Below, piece by piece: positions 7,531 through 16,618 of a stretch of 54,395 bases of DNA. The notes beneath the pieces were generated by a model. It searched no databases, was not told the origin of the DNA, and was given only the letters and a program-made list of their open reading frames with translations. The position numbers and the translations under genes were made by a program. The stretch comes from an uncultured Granulosicoccaceae bacterium (lineage in GTDB: Bacteria; Pseudomonadota; Gammaproteobacteria; CALCKW01): NCBI GenBank assembly GCA_937965695.1, contig CALCKW010000061.1, positions 1-54,395 of the forward strand. The letters are read 5' to 3'. Each line of letters begins with the position of its first letter. Position 1 is the first letter of the stretch.

Positions 7531-7543
7531 AATTTAATTAGAT

Positions 7544-7619
7544 TGGTGGAGCCAGGCGGGATCGAACCGCCGACCTCTACACTGCCAGTGTAGCGCTCTC
7601 CCAGCTGAGCTATGGCCCC
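7544..7619 (-). tRNA. tRNA-Ala (anticodon GGC)
   Basis: This is a 76-nt cloverleaf including an encoded CCA. The acceptor stem is GGGGCCA/TGGCTCC, the anticodon stem CTACA/TGTAG with loop CTGGCAG (anticodon GGC), and the T-loop GTTCGATCC. It lies 93 bp downstream of gltX on the same strand, as in Pseudomonas and relatives. Its 3' end faces the integrase and is the probable attachment site of the element. Confidence 0.95.
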
Positions 7620-7712
7620 AAATCTAAGCCAGCAATGTTAGCCTGACTAGCCTATCCCGTCAAGACGTCAACGCGGAATACCGGCGAATCAGCTATTGAG
7701 TGCAGCTCCAAG

Positions 7713-9125
7713 CTATTGCTCCGCCGTAGCCTCTATAAAGGCTACTGCAGCATCCAAGCGTTTTAAGGTTGTCGCTTGCCCCATAACCGCAAGCGTTGCA
7801 TCAAGAGCAGGGGATGCCGTGCCACCCGTGCTGGCAATGCGCAGTGGCAAAGCAACTTTACCAAAACCGACTTCTAGCTCAGCAACGGTGGCCTCAATCG
7901 CACTATGGACACTTTCAGCACTCCAGTCAGACACTTTAGACAACTGCTGCTTTACAGCACGTAGTGGTATCAGCGCCGCTGGTTTGAAGTTCTTTTTGGC
8001 TGCTTTTTCGTCATACGCTGTCAGTGGCTGATAAAAGAACAAACTCTGCTCCACCATAGCCACAAAGGTAAGCGCGCGATCACGCATTAACTCGGCTACG
8101 CTTGCCACTGATGGTCCATTTTCCGTAGACACACCAGCCCGATCGAGAGCGTCTACAAATGCAGCCGTCAGCTCTTCAGCGGGTAGTGATTTTATGTATT
8201 GCCCGTTAAGCCAATCGAGTTTTTCAGTGTTGAATACGGAGCCACTGCGATTGACCGCATTGAGCGAGAACAGCTCGATCATTTGCTCTTGTGTAAATTC
8301 TTCTTGATCACCGTGCGACCAGCCTAAACGAACTAAATAGTTGAGCAACGCTTGCGGCAAATAGCCCGCTTCTTTGTAAGCCATGACACTGACCGCACCG
8401 TGGCGCTTCGAAAGGCGTTTTCCGTCATCCCCCAGGATCATGGGCAAATGGGCGAATGTCGGTAACTCTGCGCCCAGTGCGTGCATAATATTGATCTGTC
8501 TGGGTGTGTTATTGATGTGATCATCACCGCGCACGACATGGGTGATTTGCATGTCTAAGTCATCCACTACAACACAAAAATTGTATGTGGGCGTACCATC
8601 AGTGCGCCTGATAATTAAATCGTCAAGCTCACTGTTGGCTATCTCTATGCGCCCGTAAACAGCATCATCCCATACTACAGTGCCATCCTCAGGGTTGCGA
8701 AACCGCACTACGTGGGGTGAATCTACGTTCGGCGTGTCTTCACGACTACGGCAACGGCCGTTATATCGCGGCTTCTGCTTGTTTGCCATTTGCTCTTCGC
8801 GACTAGCATCCAACTCTTCGTGTGTGCAAAAGCAACGGTAAGCCTTGTCTTCCGACAATAATTTCTCTGTTATTTCGTGGTATTGGTCAAAGCGCTCTGT
8901 CTGGAATATAGGGCCCTCGTCCGCGGCCAAGCCCAGCCATGTCATGCCGTCCAAAATTGCTTGCACAGATTCATCGGTTGAGCGTTCTCGATCAGTATCT
9001 TCGACGCGAAGGACAAACTGGCCGCCCTGTTGCTTAGCAAATAACCAGCTGAACAAAGCAGTGCGAGCTCCTCCGACGTGGAGAAAACCAGTGGGACTTG
9101 GGGCAAAACGGGTACGAACGGTCAT
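7713..9125 (-). CDS. gltX: Glutamyl-tRNA synthetase
   Basis: The product is 470 aa, the usual length for this class I aminoacyl-tRNA synthetase, which charges tRNA-Glu in the cytoplasm. The HIGH-type motif is FAPSPTGFLHVGGART at the N-terminus and the KMSKS-type motif is KRLSKRHGAV at about residue 240. The C-terminal anticodon-binding domain is present. ATG at 9125 gives the family-standard start MTVRTRFAPSP; an in-frame TTG at 9137 has AGGA too close to it. It is transcribed toward the tRNA-Ala gene. Confidence 0.97.
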   Translation of the reverse strand: MTVRTRFAPSPTGFLHVGGARTALFSWLFAKQQGGQFVLRVEDTDRERSTDESVQAILDGMTWLGLAADEGPIFQTERFDQYHEITEKLLSEDKAYRCFCTHEELDASREEQMANKQKPRYNGRCRSREDTPNVDSPHVVRFRNPEDGTVVWDDAVYGRIEIANSELDDLIIRRTDGTPTYNFCVVVDDLDMQITHVVRGDDHINNTPRQINIMHALGAELPTFAHLPMILGDDGKRLSKRHGAVSVMAYKEAGYLPQALLNYLVRLGWSHGDQEEFTQEQMIELFSLNAVNRSGSVFNTEKLDWLNGQYIKSLPAEELTAAFVDALDRAGVSTENGPSVASVAELMRDRALTFVAMVEQSLFFYQPLTAYDEKAAKKNFKPAALIPLRAVKQQLSKVSDWSAESVHSAIEATVAELEVGFGKVALPLRIASTGGTASPALDATLAVMGQATTLKRLDAAVAFIEATAEQ

Positions 9126-9403
9126 GATGTTGATCAAGTTCCTAAGAAATAAATGGCGCTAAACCACTGAATATGCGCCGAGTTGCGTGACACAAGGGCA
9201 AATTCAGCCAATGAGAAGCCATGACTAAGTTGAATTTAGGTCTACAGTTTACAGGGCAAGTGAAGTCAAAAGCGACGCTGGGAAGCCGCATTGTATAAGG
9301 CACTGCTCCCGCGCTGGCCGATTAAGTGTAAGTGCGCTTTTCAAATAGCGCTGGCCCGATCCTGTAAAAGAACTAAAAATAAAAGAACACGATTGAAAAC
9401 ACC

Positions 9404-10216
9404 ATGAATCTAGTCAATGCCACACCGGCAGACAAGCTGAACAATTTGCTGAGTGCTGTCTCCGCTCCAACGCTGGACCCAGCGCAAGAGCAAACGATGC
9501 GCTGGACCTCTTGTGCGATGACACATACCGGATTTGTGCGTAAACATAACGAAGACGCCATCTTGGATCATCGGGAGCAAGGCCTCTGGCTAGTGGCTGA
9601 CGGTATGGGTGGTCACTGGGGCGGCGATCAAGCGAGCCAAACCGTGATTGATGCGATGGCAGATTTCAACCGTCAACAAGACTTGTCAGACAATGTCGCT
9701 GAAATAGAGCTGCGACTTAAAGAAGCCAATCGAACTTGCATGCGCACGGGAGCACAAGCGGGTAAAAAACGGGTCATGGGCACAACGGCCGCACTGTTAT
9801 TTGCACACGACCCATTTTGTTTTTTTATCTGGGTTGGTGACAGCCGTGTGTACCGTCGCCGCGGTGAGACAACCGAGCAGATGACACATGATCACAGCCT
9901 GGTACAAGAGCTGGTTGATCAAGGCAAAATCACCAAGGCGGAAGCTGAAAAACACCCGTCGGGCAACGTCATAACCCGAGCTGTAGGTGTTGGACACAAA
10001 TTACAAATCGATCTGGAGTTCGCCACCACAGAGCCAGGAGATACCTTTCTACTTTGCAGCGACGGGCTCTATCGCCACGTTTCCGATCAGGAGATAGGTG
10101 AACACCTTCAACTGCCTAACATCAACGATGCAGCATCCCGGCTGTTAGCCTTAGCTCTTAGCCGCGGCGGTAGTGACAACATCTCTATTGTTGTGACCCG
10201 AACTCAGAATCACTGA
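9404..10216 (+). CDS. PP2C-family serine/threonine protein phosphatase
   Basis: The product is 270 aa. It is a complete bacterial PP2C (Stp1/PppA-type) metal-dependent phosphatase. Seen in order are HTGFVRKHNEDA (metal-binding region), LWLVADGMGGHWGGD, the GDSRVYR strand, FLLCSDGLY, and the closing GGSDNISIVVTR. About 30 residues precede the domain and are probably disordered. No Ser/Thr kinase, FHA protein or type VI secretion gene is next to it, so its partner kinase is not in the window. No strong ribosome-binding site precedes the ATG. Confidence 0.9.
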   Translation: MNLVNATPADKLNNLLSAVSAPTLDPAQEQTMRWTSCAMTHTGFVRKHNEDAILDHREQGLWLVADGMGGHWGGDQASQTVIDAMADFNRQQDLSDNVAEIELRLKEANRTCMRTGAQAGKKRVMGTTAALLFAHDPFCFFIWVGDSRVYRRRGETTEQMTHDHSLVQELVDQGKITKAEAEKHPSGNVITRAVGVGHKLQIDLEFATTEPGDTFLLCSDGLYRHVSDQEIGEHLQLPNINDAASRLLALALSRGGSDNISIVVTRTQNH

Positions 10217-10322
10217 GCATCGCCGCTGCAGCTGTAAGAAACTCGCTTCTGGCAATGCTTCATCTATCACCATAAAACTTCGCTTTCACGATACACACTC
10301 CTGACATAAGGTTGTCGAACGG

Positions 10323-10380
10323 CCTGAATATTATGCAGTTGTCGGCAAGTCGCCGACACAAAGCCACTAGTATTCAGGAG
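10323..10380 (+). promoter_or_regulatory. Nested inverted repeats enclosing the ribosome-binding site
   Basis: CCTGAATA (10323-10330) pairs with TATTCAGG (10371-10378). Inside it, TGTCGGC (10340-10346) pairs with GCCGACA (10352-10358) around AAGTC. The outer right arm covers the first three bases of the AGGAG ribosome-binding site (10376-10380) of the next gene, so an RNA form could hide the translation start. Alternatively these are DNA operators for the adjacent WYL regulator. Confidence 0.55.
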
Positions 10381-10387
10381 CATTTCA

Positions 10388-10846
10388 ATGGAAATCAAAA
10401 CCGTTAACGCCCAACCAGCGATTAGCCTTCATCTTAAGACCAAGCTAAATTCTATCCACCAAGATGTCGCCGACAAGCCGGAGCAGCTGATGCATGCATT
10501 AGCCTCAGCGAATATAAGCCCAACGGGCCCAATGGTATTCGTCTACCGAAACATGACACCAAACCCCTCGGCAATATTTGATTTAGAGATTGCTCTGCCC
10601 GTTTCCAGCACCAAAGGATACAAAGGGGTGGCCAAAGCTTCTACCCTTGGTAAGCTCCACTATGTCGAAACAGTGCACAAGGGTGACTTGCAAAGTATGG
10701 GTGAGCAGACTTATCCGACGTTCTTTGGCGCCATTAAAACGGCGAATTTACAAGTCGGTTCAGAATCACGCGAAGTGTATACGCATTTTGTAGACGCTGG
10801 ATCAGCCGACAACATCACTCACATACAAGTCGGTGTTCAAGACTGA
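10388..10846 (+). CDS. GyrI-like / AraC effector-binding-domain protein
   Basis: The product is 152 aa. The fold signature of the GyrI-like small-molecule-binding superfamily is visible: an N-terminal beta strand, the MVFVYRNMTPNP region, an acidic 'FDLEIALPV' strand, and closing paired strands containing VYTHFVD. Such stand-alone domains bind small hydrophobic ligands or toxins. The start has a strong AGGAG seven bases upstream. It lies 18 bp before a WYL-type regulator on the same strand, so the two probably form an operon in which one senses and the other regulates. Confidence 0.72.
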   Translation: MEIKTVNAQPAISLHLKTKLNSIHQDVADKPEQLMHALASANISPTGPMVFVYRNMTPNPSAIFDLEIALPVSSTKGYKGVAKASTLGKLHYVETVHKGDLQSMGEQTYPTFFGAIKTANLQVGSESREVYTHFVDAGSADNITHIQVGVQD

Positions 10847-10864
10847 TAAACTAACTGGTCTACA

Positions 10865-11827
10865 ATGATCGGGTGCTGCTCTTTGAAAAGATTCGACCGG
10901 CTCATCGCTATATTGCTGTTGTTACAAACAACCCGATTGCTGAGGGCTGCTGATTTGGCAGCCCGTTTCCAAGTCAGTGATCGTACTATATATCGAGACA
11001 TGCGCTCACTCGAAACAGCAGGTGTGCCGATAGTTGCTGAGCCAGGTTTGGGATATTACTTAGACCGCGGCTATCAATTACCCGCTGTCAATTTCGATCC
11101 GGAAGAAGCCATTGCTTTACTAGTAGGAGTAAAAGGTGTCCAGGCTCACGTGCCTGGCACTCTCAGCAAACGCGCTGAGTCGGCGATGGACAAATTGCTC
11201 GCAGTGATGGATGAACAACAACAAGACCACATCCGACAATTACAAAGCCAAATAGCGATTAGCAGCCTCAATCAACAGGCCACAAGCGCTGAAGACACAA
11301 CTTTCGACATCTGCCAACAAGCCCTAATCACACGGCGTACGCTCAATCTCACGTACACAGCTAGTTACAACAAACGTCTTAGTAAAAGAGTTGTTGAACC
11401 TGTAGGCCTGAGCCACTATAGCGGCCACTGGCATTTGATCGCTTGGTGCCGACTAAGGGTCGCGATGAGAGATTTTCGGCTGGACAGAGTCAATGCAGCT
11501 GAATTACAAGCGGAACCGTGTCCAGCGAGACCCGGCCAGTCCTTGGTCGAATATCTTGCGTCTTTAGAGCAACAGCATACATTGAGCCGAATCACCGTCG
11601 CTTTTACTTTGCAACTCTCAAGCATTGTGGGTGTCGAAAAATACAAGCACGGATATATCAAATCTGAACTTTCAGATACAGAAGAGATCATGGATTTTCT
11701 CACTGCCTACCCGGTATATCTAGGTCGCTGGTTGCTCCAATTCACAAGCGCAGTGCGAATTGTCAATAATCCAGAAATGCTGAATATAATGAAAAATCTA
11801 ACAACTGAATTACAACACTACAATTAG
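10865..11827 (+). CDS. YafY/DeoR-type transcriptional regulator with WYL domain
   Basis: The product is 320 aa. The N-terminal helix-turn-helix is LRAADLAARFQVSDRTIYRDMRSLETAG (about 25-55), followed by VPIVAEPGLGYYL, the standard linker of YafY-like regulators. About residues 145-235 form the WYL ligand-sensing domain (VEPVGLSHYSGHWHLIAWCRLR), and a WCX-like C-terminus follows. WYL domains bind nucleotides or nucleic acids in characterised members. The start may be ATG at 10865 or the in-frame TTG at 10883, which would give LKRFDRL, closer to the family norm. Confidence 0.88.
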   Translation: MIGCCSLKRFDRLIAILLLLQTTRLLRAADLAARFQVSDRTIYRDMRSLETAGVPIVAEPGLGYYLDRGYQLPAVNFDPEEAIALLVGVKGVQAHVPGTLSKRAESAMDKLLAVMDEQQQDHIRQLQSQIAISSLNQQATSAEDTTFDICQQALITRRTLNLTYTASYNKRLSKRVVEPVGLSHYSGHWHLIAWCRLRVAMRDFRLDRVNAAELQAEPCPARPGQSLVEYLASLEQQHTLSRITVAFTLQLSSIVGVEKYKHGYIKSELSDTEEIMDFLTAYPVYLGRWLLQFTSAVRIVNNPEMLNIMKNLTTELQHYN

Positions 11828-11854
11828 AATAAGCCCACTAACAGTAATTCCCAG

Positions 11855-14371
11855 CTAAAATTCCTCCCAAAAATCATCGCCATTTACTTTCTTCTTCGTC
11901 GAAGAAATATCAACAACCGCCTTCGGATCAATTTTCGGTTTAACCGTCGACCCATTCGAGAGCGAACTCTCTGGATCATCCATTACACGTTTAGTCTCAG
12001 CTTGGCCAATCGCTTTTTCTTGCCAAGGCCTTTTAGGTGATGAGCGTCGTTCGACTACAGGCCCTTTTTTTTCAATTGGCTCGTCTGTTTTAGCACTAAT
12101 AACAGCTTTCGCAGGACTCCTTTTCACTGACTTTACTGGCAGCTCAGGCTTGACAGCAGAGACCTTATTTTCCTTTCTTGCCTTGCTAGCATCTCCAACA
12201 CTTGCACTCGCACTCGCTGGCTTAGAGAGATCACGGTCAGAGACACTAAAAAAACCTATTTTTTGAGATAATTCAGCTGCTCTCAAACTCATTTTTTCGC
12301 TGGTGGCGGCGGCTTCTTCCACCAGTGCAGAGTTTTGTTGTGTTGAATTATCCATTTGCTTCAAAGAAGATTGAATACTCTCAATTCCAGAACTCTGCTC
12401 AGAGCTTGCCGTGTTTATTTTTTCCATCAACTCGGAAAGCTCAGTGACAGATTCTACAATTGCCGATAGCTCATCGCCCGAATTTCTTACCAGCTCAGTC
12501 CCACTAGACACTTTACTAGCACTGTCTTCAATGAGTTCTTTAATTTCCTTCGCTGCTTTTGCACTTCTTCCTGCCAATTGCCGCACTTCAGAAGCGACAA
12601 CCGCGAACCCTCTGCCTTGTTCACCTGCCCTAGCGGCCTCTACAGCGGCGTTTAGCGCTAAAAGATTCGTCTGGAAGGCAATCTCATCTATTACACCAAT
12701 AATATCCACTACTTTTGCACTAGAATCCCCCAGCTCTTCCATTGCTTCAATAGCATTCTCAGCAATCTCTCCACCGCTTCGTGCTCTAGCACGCGTGTTA
12801 CTGGCAAGCTCACTGGCGGCACTTGTATTTTCAGCATTACGTTTGACAGTGCATGTTATAAGTTCCATTGCACTGGCAGTCTGCTGAAGTTCTGCCGCCT
12901 GATGCTCTGTTCGTTCACTAAGACCAAAATTCCCTCGCGACAGCTCCTCTGACCCTCGCTTGACATCATCAGCAATATCTAGAGCTTCACCCAGAGTACT
13001 AGCAAGCTTTTCTCGCATCGTTATGATCCCAGCAAAAGCACCACTTCTACCAACATCCTGAGAATTGGAACTCAAGTCACCTGCAGCAATCGCACTGGCT
13101 ACGTTAACAATCTCTGTTGGATCTCCACCCAGCATTCGATCAAAACGACTACTTAATCGCCATGCAAAAAACATAACGATGGCTGCCACCAATATAAAAA
13201 TCACGACAGCTGTGAGAATTATTTCGCTGGAGGCCGCATATATCTCACTATCATCTATCTGTACCATCAGTACCCAATCCAAGCCCGGCACGTCGATTGG
13301 AGTATACCCGGTGTGAACTTTTTTTCCGTCAACTTCTTCTAAAATTGATCCGCTTTCACCTTGGCGTGCTAGGTCGTGACTTTGCAGGTCGATCTCTTTA
13401 GCAAGGAAATCACTCTCAGTAAAGAGCCTAGGTCTTGTCCGCAAATGCCCGTCAGCGCCCACGAGAAAAGTCTGTTCAGTGGCTCCTTGCTCTTCACCTT
13501 TGTTGCTCATCGTTTCTAATTTTTCATTGGTCAACTGGGTGACTATGACACCGGAGACACTACCAACTTTTTTTATCGCAGACGCTATGAACGCTGATGG
13601 CCTCTTTGCAGACGATATTCTCGTCTCCATATCTACAAAAATAGAGCCTTGATTGGGAGATGCAATAGCTTGACTAACTGCTGCAGCTAGCCCGCTAGAA
13701 GACAAACTCACGCCATTTAAGTTAGCGCCGAATGTTGGATCTTTCATGACGGAATAAACGACGTCTCTCGTTTGGGCATCCACCAAAAAAATATCATGAA
13801 CTTCAAATAATTTTTTGTTACTCGCAAACAAACGGTGAAACTTAGCGTGGGCCTGACTGTAACTGGAAGCATCGCCAGAAAGGGTCAATTCATCTTTTTG
13901 ACCAAGAGGATACTGATTATTAGCAATGTAAAGCCATTGAGCAATTTGCCCATTTAGGCTGGTCGGTATCGTTCCATCGGTAACCAGACTTTGGTTAGTG
14001 ATGATGTCTTCTTGGCTTCCTGATTGCCCAATACTGTCATAGTATTTATTCAACTCACGACTAACAGTCGCACTGGAGCTGTCGCTAAGCGGCTTTTCTG
14101 TCGCTAATCCTTTAAAACCAAGCGCTAATTGTTCCATGGCTCCCGCCACTAAGTCACTGCTAGCGAGCGATGCGTTCATCCGAAAAAGTTGGTCCATATA
14201 TTCTTCAATATGAACTTTGCGAGTATCAAGTTCACTTCGCAACCGAGTATCAGCTTCCCCACCTAGCAATTGGGACGATTGATATCCAAGCACACAACTG
14301 ATGATAAACAATGGAATCAAGCCGGCGGCGAGCATGGCATATACAAGCTGCTTTTTCATACTCATTATCAT
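11855..14371 (-). CDS. Methyl-accepting chemotaxis protein with C-terminal WEEF tether
   Basis: The product is 838 aa from the ATG at 14371 (AAGAG eight bases upstream); a longer open frame upstream lacks features. TM1 is about residues 8-28, followed by a large periplasmic ligand domain (about 30-383, dCache-like), TM2 about 384-404, a HAMP/linker, and a signalling hairpin with the conserved tip around [16 protein letters not shown] (about 561-585). About residues 690-832 are a long Lys/Ser/Pro-rich linker. The protein ends FWEEF, resembling the NWETF pentapeptide that recruits CheR and CheB in enteric high-abundance receptors. It lies about 27 kb from the che operon. Confidence 0.95.
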   Translation of the reverse strand: MIMSMKKQLVYAMLAAGLIPLFIISCVLGYQSSQLLGGEADTRLRSELDTRKVHIEEYMDQLFRMNASLASSDLVAGAMEQLALGFKGLATEKPLSDSSSATVSRELNKYYDSIGQSGSQEDIITNQSLVTDGTIPTSLNGQIAQWLYIANNQYPLGQKDELTLSGDASSYSQAHAKFHRLFASNKKLFEVHDIFLVDAQTRDVVYSVMKDPTFGANLNGVSLSSSGLAAAVSQAIASPNQGSIFVDMETRISSAKRPSAFIASAIKKVGSVSGVIVTQLTNEKLETMSNKGEEQGATEQTFLVGADGHLRTRPRLFTESDFLAKEIDLQSHDLARQGESGSILEEVDGKKVHTGYTPIDVPGLDWVLMVQIDDSEIYAASSEIILTAVVIFILVAAIVMFFAWRLSSRFDRMLGGDPTEIVNVASAIAAGDLSSNSQDVGRSGAFAGIITMREKLASTLGEALDIADDVKRGSEELSRGNFGLSERTEHQAAELQQTASAMELITCTVKRNAENTSAASELASNTRARARSGGEIAENAIEAMEELGDSSAKVVDIIGVIDEIAFQTNLLALNAAVEAARAGEQGRGFAVVASEVRQLAGRSAKAAKEIKELIEDSASKVSSGTELVRNSGDELSAIVESVTELSELMEKINTASSEQSSGIESIQSSLKQMDNSTQQNSALVEEAAATSEKMSLRAAELSQKIGFFSVSDRDLSKPASASASVGDASKARKENKVSAVKPELPVKSVKRSPAKAVISAKTDEPIEKKGPVVERRSSPKRPWQEKAIGQAETKRVMDDPESSLSNGSTVKPKIDPKAVVDISSTKKKVNGDDFWEEF

Positions 14372-14757
14372 TGGAATGACTCTTTGGTTCTTGAATAACC
14401 CAGAAATCGACCCACAGCATAAGACCTTTAGAAACCGTAAGTGAACACCCTTTTTATCGCACTCAATATTTTTCACAAGCTTCAGACAACTGTGATTTGC
14501 AACACAACACATCCATTCGGTGACTATTTGCGTGCATATCGACTGAAAAACCAAATCTATCCAGATCTTGATCAATAGTGATTTTTTGTTCTCAAGCCAT
14601 TACACACAAAGCCGATGACCGTCTTGTAACTTAAGTTTTAGAATTTGGTTCAATGCAATTTCAGAAACACTGAACCAGTGGATTGGGAACGAGAAGTCAC
14701 ATTAGACATCACCCGAAAAAGTCAATCAGCGTAAAAATTGAATTAAAAGGAATACCA
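14372..14757. other. Divergent intergenic region
   Basis: These 386 bp separate the chemoreceptor from the divergent 153-aa gene, so promoters for both are expected. The inverted repeat TGGTTCA (14646-14652) / TGAACCA (14671-14677) is visible. No further gene is supported. Confidence 0.4.
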
Positions 14758-15219
14758 ATGTCAGCTTATAAATTGCCAAACGTCAGCGAATTGAACGAAT
14801 CTTTAGAAATGATTTTGGGCGATCCTGCCCAAATCACAGAGTGCGAAGTTCTAAACCACTCGGGTGCAAGCCACGCTGCTGAATTCAGAAACCGTAAAGA
14901 CGAAATTGTCGCTTACTGCCTTTGCGACCTACCACTTGCAGCTGGCCTTGGCGCTGCACTTTCTATGGTACCTCCTGGAGCTGCTGAAGATATGGTAGGT
15001 GAAGGCGAGCTAACTGAGATGGCAACAGCAAATCTGTACGAGGTCATGAATATTTTTTCACAGCTCTACATGGATGATTCTACTGCTCACCTAAAACTAA
15101 CCACAGTTAGTGCAGCCAATGACGCTGATGTAACTCTCGAAGGCGAGACACACGAAATCACTTACGATTTGGACACTGGTCGGTACGGAAAGGGAAAAGT
15201 ACGCTTTATCTCTAAGTAG
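14758..15219 (+). CDS. Uncharacterised acidic protein, possibly CheC/CheX-like
   Basis: The product is 153 aa. The ATG at 14758 has AAAAGG seven bases upstream; a longer in-frame start at 14683 is unlikely. The segment GELTEMATANLYEVMNIF contains Glu-x-x-Asn (EVMN) in a helix flanked by small residues. This is reminiscent of the E-x2-N catalytic pair in CheC/CheX/FliY phosphatases, but the full family signature is not clear. The protein is soluble and acidic. It is divergent from a chemoreceptor gene, which supports a chemotaxis role by context only. Confidence 0.75.
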   Translation: MSAYKLPNVSELNESLEMILGDPAQITECEVLNHSGASHAAEFRNRKDEIVAYCLCDLPLAAGLGAALSMVPPGAAEDMVGEGELTEMATANLYEVMNIFSQLYMDDSTAHLKLTTVSAANDADVTLEGETHEITYDLDTGRYGKGKVRFISK

Positions 15220-15234
15220 TCTCTGCACCTACAA

Positions 15235-15323
15235 AGGAACCTCAGATCAAATCAAGCTCGCACCTTCAGCGCGCTCAATTCGGCCCAGCCGCGTTGCAAA
15301 CCGGACTTGATCTGAGGCTCCCT
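15235..15323. repeat. 89-bp palindromic dispersed element (copy A)
   Basis: Imperfect terminal inverted repeats of about 20 bp bound the element: AGGAACCTCAGATCAAATC at the left and the complement of AGGGAGCCTCAGATCAAGTC at the right. A diverged copy in opposite orientation lies at about 33862-33933. There is no coding capacity, so it is MITE- or REP-like. Its right boundary abuts the broken SDR reading frame. No clear target-site duplication is seen. Confidence 0.7.
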
Positions 15324-15616
15324 AGGATTGGCAGCAGCGTCGCACACCGGAAGATCCAGACGCCCCTCACTTTTCGAGTGCGTGTTCGACTTTTGACTAA
15401 TGACTGCAACTATGATTTATCGCTAACGTGGCTGGCGATGGCCTCTGCTTTTAATCCATCAGCACTAATTACGTCCGCAACAGCATCGCTGCTTTCTTGA
15501 TGACGGCTAGATATAGCAACTCTGGCGCCCGCAAGTGCCATTTGCCATGCTTTTGCCTCACCATTTCCGCGAAAAGAGCCTGCAACCAGCGCAACCTTTA
15601 ACGTCAAATCAAACAT
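15324..15616 (-). pseudogene. Truncated, frameshifted short-chain dehydrogenase (SDR) remnant
   Basis: From the ATG at 15616, MFDLTLKVALVAGSFRGNGEA matches the SDR opening, but the cofactor motif TGxxxGIG has decayed to AGSFRGNG. ARVAISSRH follows, and the frame stops at 15410. In another frame GRLDLPVCDAAANPR (complement of 15321-15365) matches the later SDR motif GRLD(I/V)LVNNAAANP. Homology then ends at the palindromic repeat at 15323, and the catalytic Ser-Tyr-Lys half is missing. It lies 12 bp downstream of the quinone oxidoreductase stop on the same strand, so it was probably the second gene of that operon. Confidence 0.85.
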
Positions 15617-15628
15617 AGCGCTATTGTC

Positions 15629-16618
15629 CTAATTAGTGTTCAAACCGGTGGTCAACACCAGCTTACCAATAACGGAACGATTCATCAGAGCTTTCAAGGC
15701 ATCGCCAGCTTGCTCCAACGGCATGCTCTGACCGACCACAGGCTTTAACTTCCCATCTGCGTACCAAGAGAATAACTGCTCGAAGTTGCTATTGTCAGTC
15801 TCGAGCTCCTTTGTGCGGAAGCTGCCCCAAAAAACGCCAACGATCGAGCAGCCTTTAAGCAAGGTTAAATTAACCGCAACTTTAGGAATTTCACCCGAGG
15901 CGAAACCAACAACTAAGACTCGACCATTCCAAGCCGTGGAGCGCAAAGCCTGTTCAAACATCCCCCCACCAACAGGGTCATAGACAACATCAACACCCTT
16001 TTTACCAACAATTTCGGCCAGCGCGTCTCGCAGCGGACGTTCACTGTAATTAATGAGATGAGTAGCACCAGCCTTTCGTGCTGCTTCCAATTTTTCAGCT
16101 GTGCTAGCAGCAGCGATAACTTCAGCCCCTATCAATGCACCAATTTCCACAGCAGCTAGACCAACACCACCACCTGCGCCTAAAACCAATAGCGTTTCAC
16201 CAGACGTCAATTGGGCGCGTTGTTTCAAGGCGTGCATGGAGGTGCCGTACACCAAACCAAATCCAGCAGCCATTGTGCCGTCCATACCAAGTGGGCGCGG
16301 CAACAGTTGATGCTCTTCGACTAAAACTTTCTCGGCAAACCCGCCAAAGTAGGTCAACGCAATAACAGGACGACCAATCCAACTAAGGTCGACCCCTTCG
16401 CCCACCGCCGAAACGATGCCCGCTACCTCTCCGCCCGGTGCGAAAGGGAGTTCCGGTTTTAGCTGATACTTGCCTTCAATGATGAGCGTGTCGGGGAAGT
16501 TGACACCGCAGGCCTCAACATCCACCAGTAATTGGCCTTTAGTTGGGATGGGATCCGGTAGATCCATGCTTTGCAAGGTCTCCGGTGGACCAAACTGCTT
16601 ACACATCATTGCGCGCAT
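15629..16618 (-). CDS. NADPH:quinone oxidoreductase family protein (zinc-independent MDR)
   Basis: The product is 329 aa. The GroES-like domain comes first (VEACGVNFPDTLIIEGKY, then PGGEVAGIVSAVG), followed by a Rossmann domain with GAGGGVGLAAVEIG at about residue 150 and the VVYDPVGGG strand. The zinc-binding residues of true alcohol dehydrogenases are absent, as in quinone or acyl-CoA reductases of this superfamily. The partner SDR gene downstream is a pseudogene, so a former pathway may have lost a step. The substrate is unknown. Confidence 0.9.
   Translation of the reverse strand: MRAMMCKQFGPPETLQSMDLPDPIPTKGQLLVDVEACGVNFPDTLIIEGKYQLKPELPFAPGGEVAGIVSAVGEGVDLSWIGRPVIALTYFGGFAEKVLVEEHQLLPRPLGMDGTMAAGFGLVYGTSMHALKQRAQLTSGETLLVLGAGGGVGLAAVEIGALIGAEVIAAASTAEKLEAARKAGATHLINYSERPLRDALAEIVGKKGVDVVYDPVGGGMFEQALRSTAWNGRVLVVGFASGEIPKVAVNLTLLKGCSIVGVFWGSFRTKELETDNSNFEQLFSWYADGKLKPVVGQSMPLEQAGDALKALMNRSVIGKLVLTTGLNTN

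Noticed and set aside
1..7540. CRISPR array or toxin-antitoxin module in the element
   Set aside because: No regularly spaced repeats of 25-40 bp and no recognisable toxin or antitoxin pair.
2597..7543. Complete inovirus prophage
   Set aside because: Only the Gp2-like protein points to filamentous phage; no zot, coat or adsorption genes are in view.
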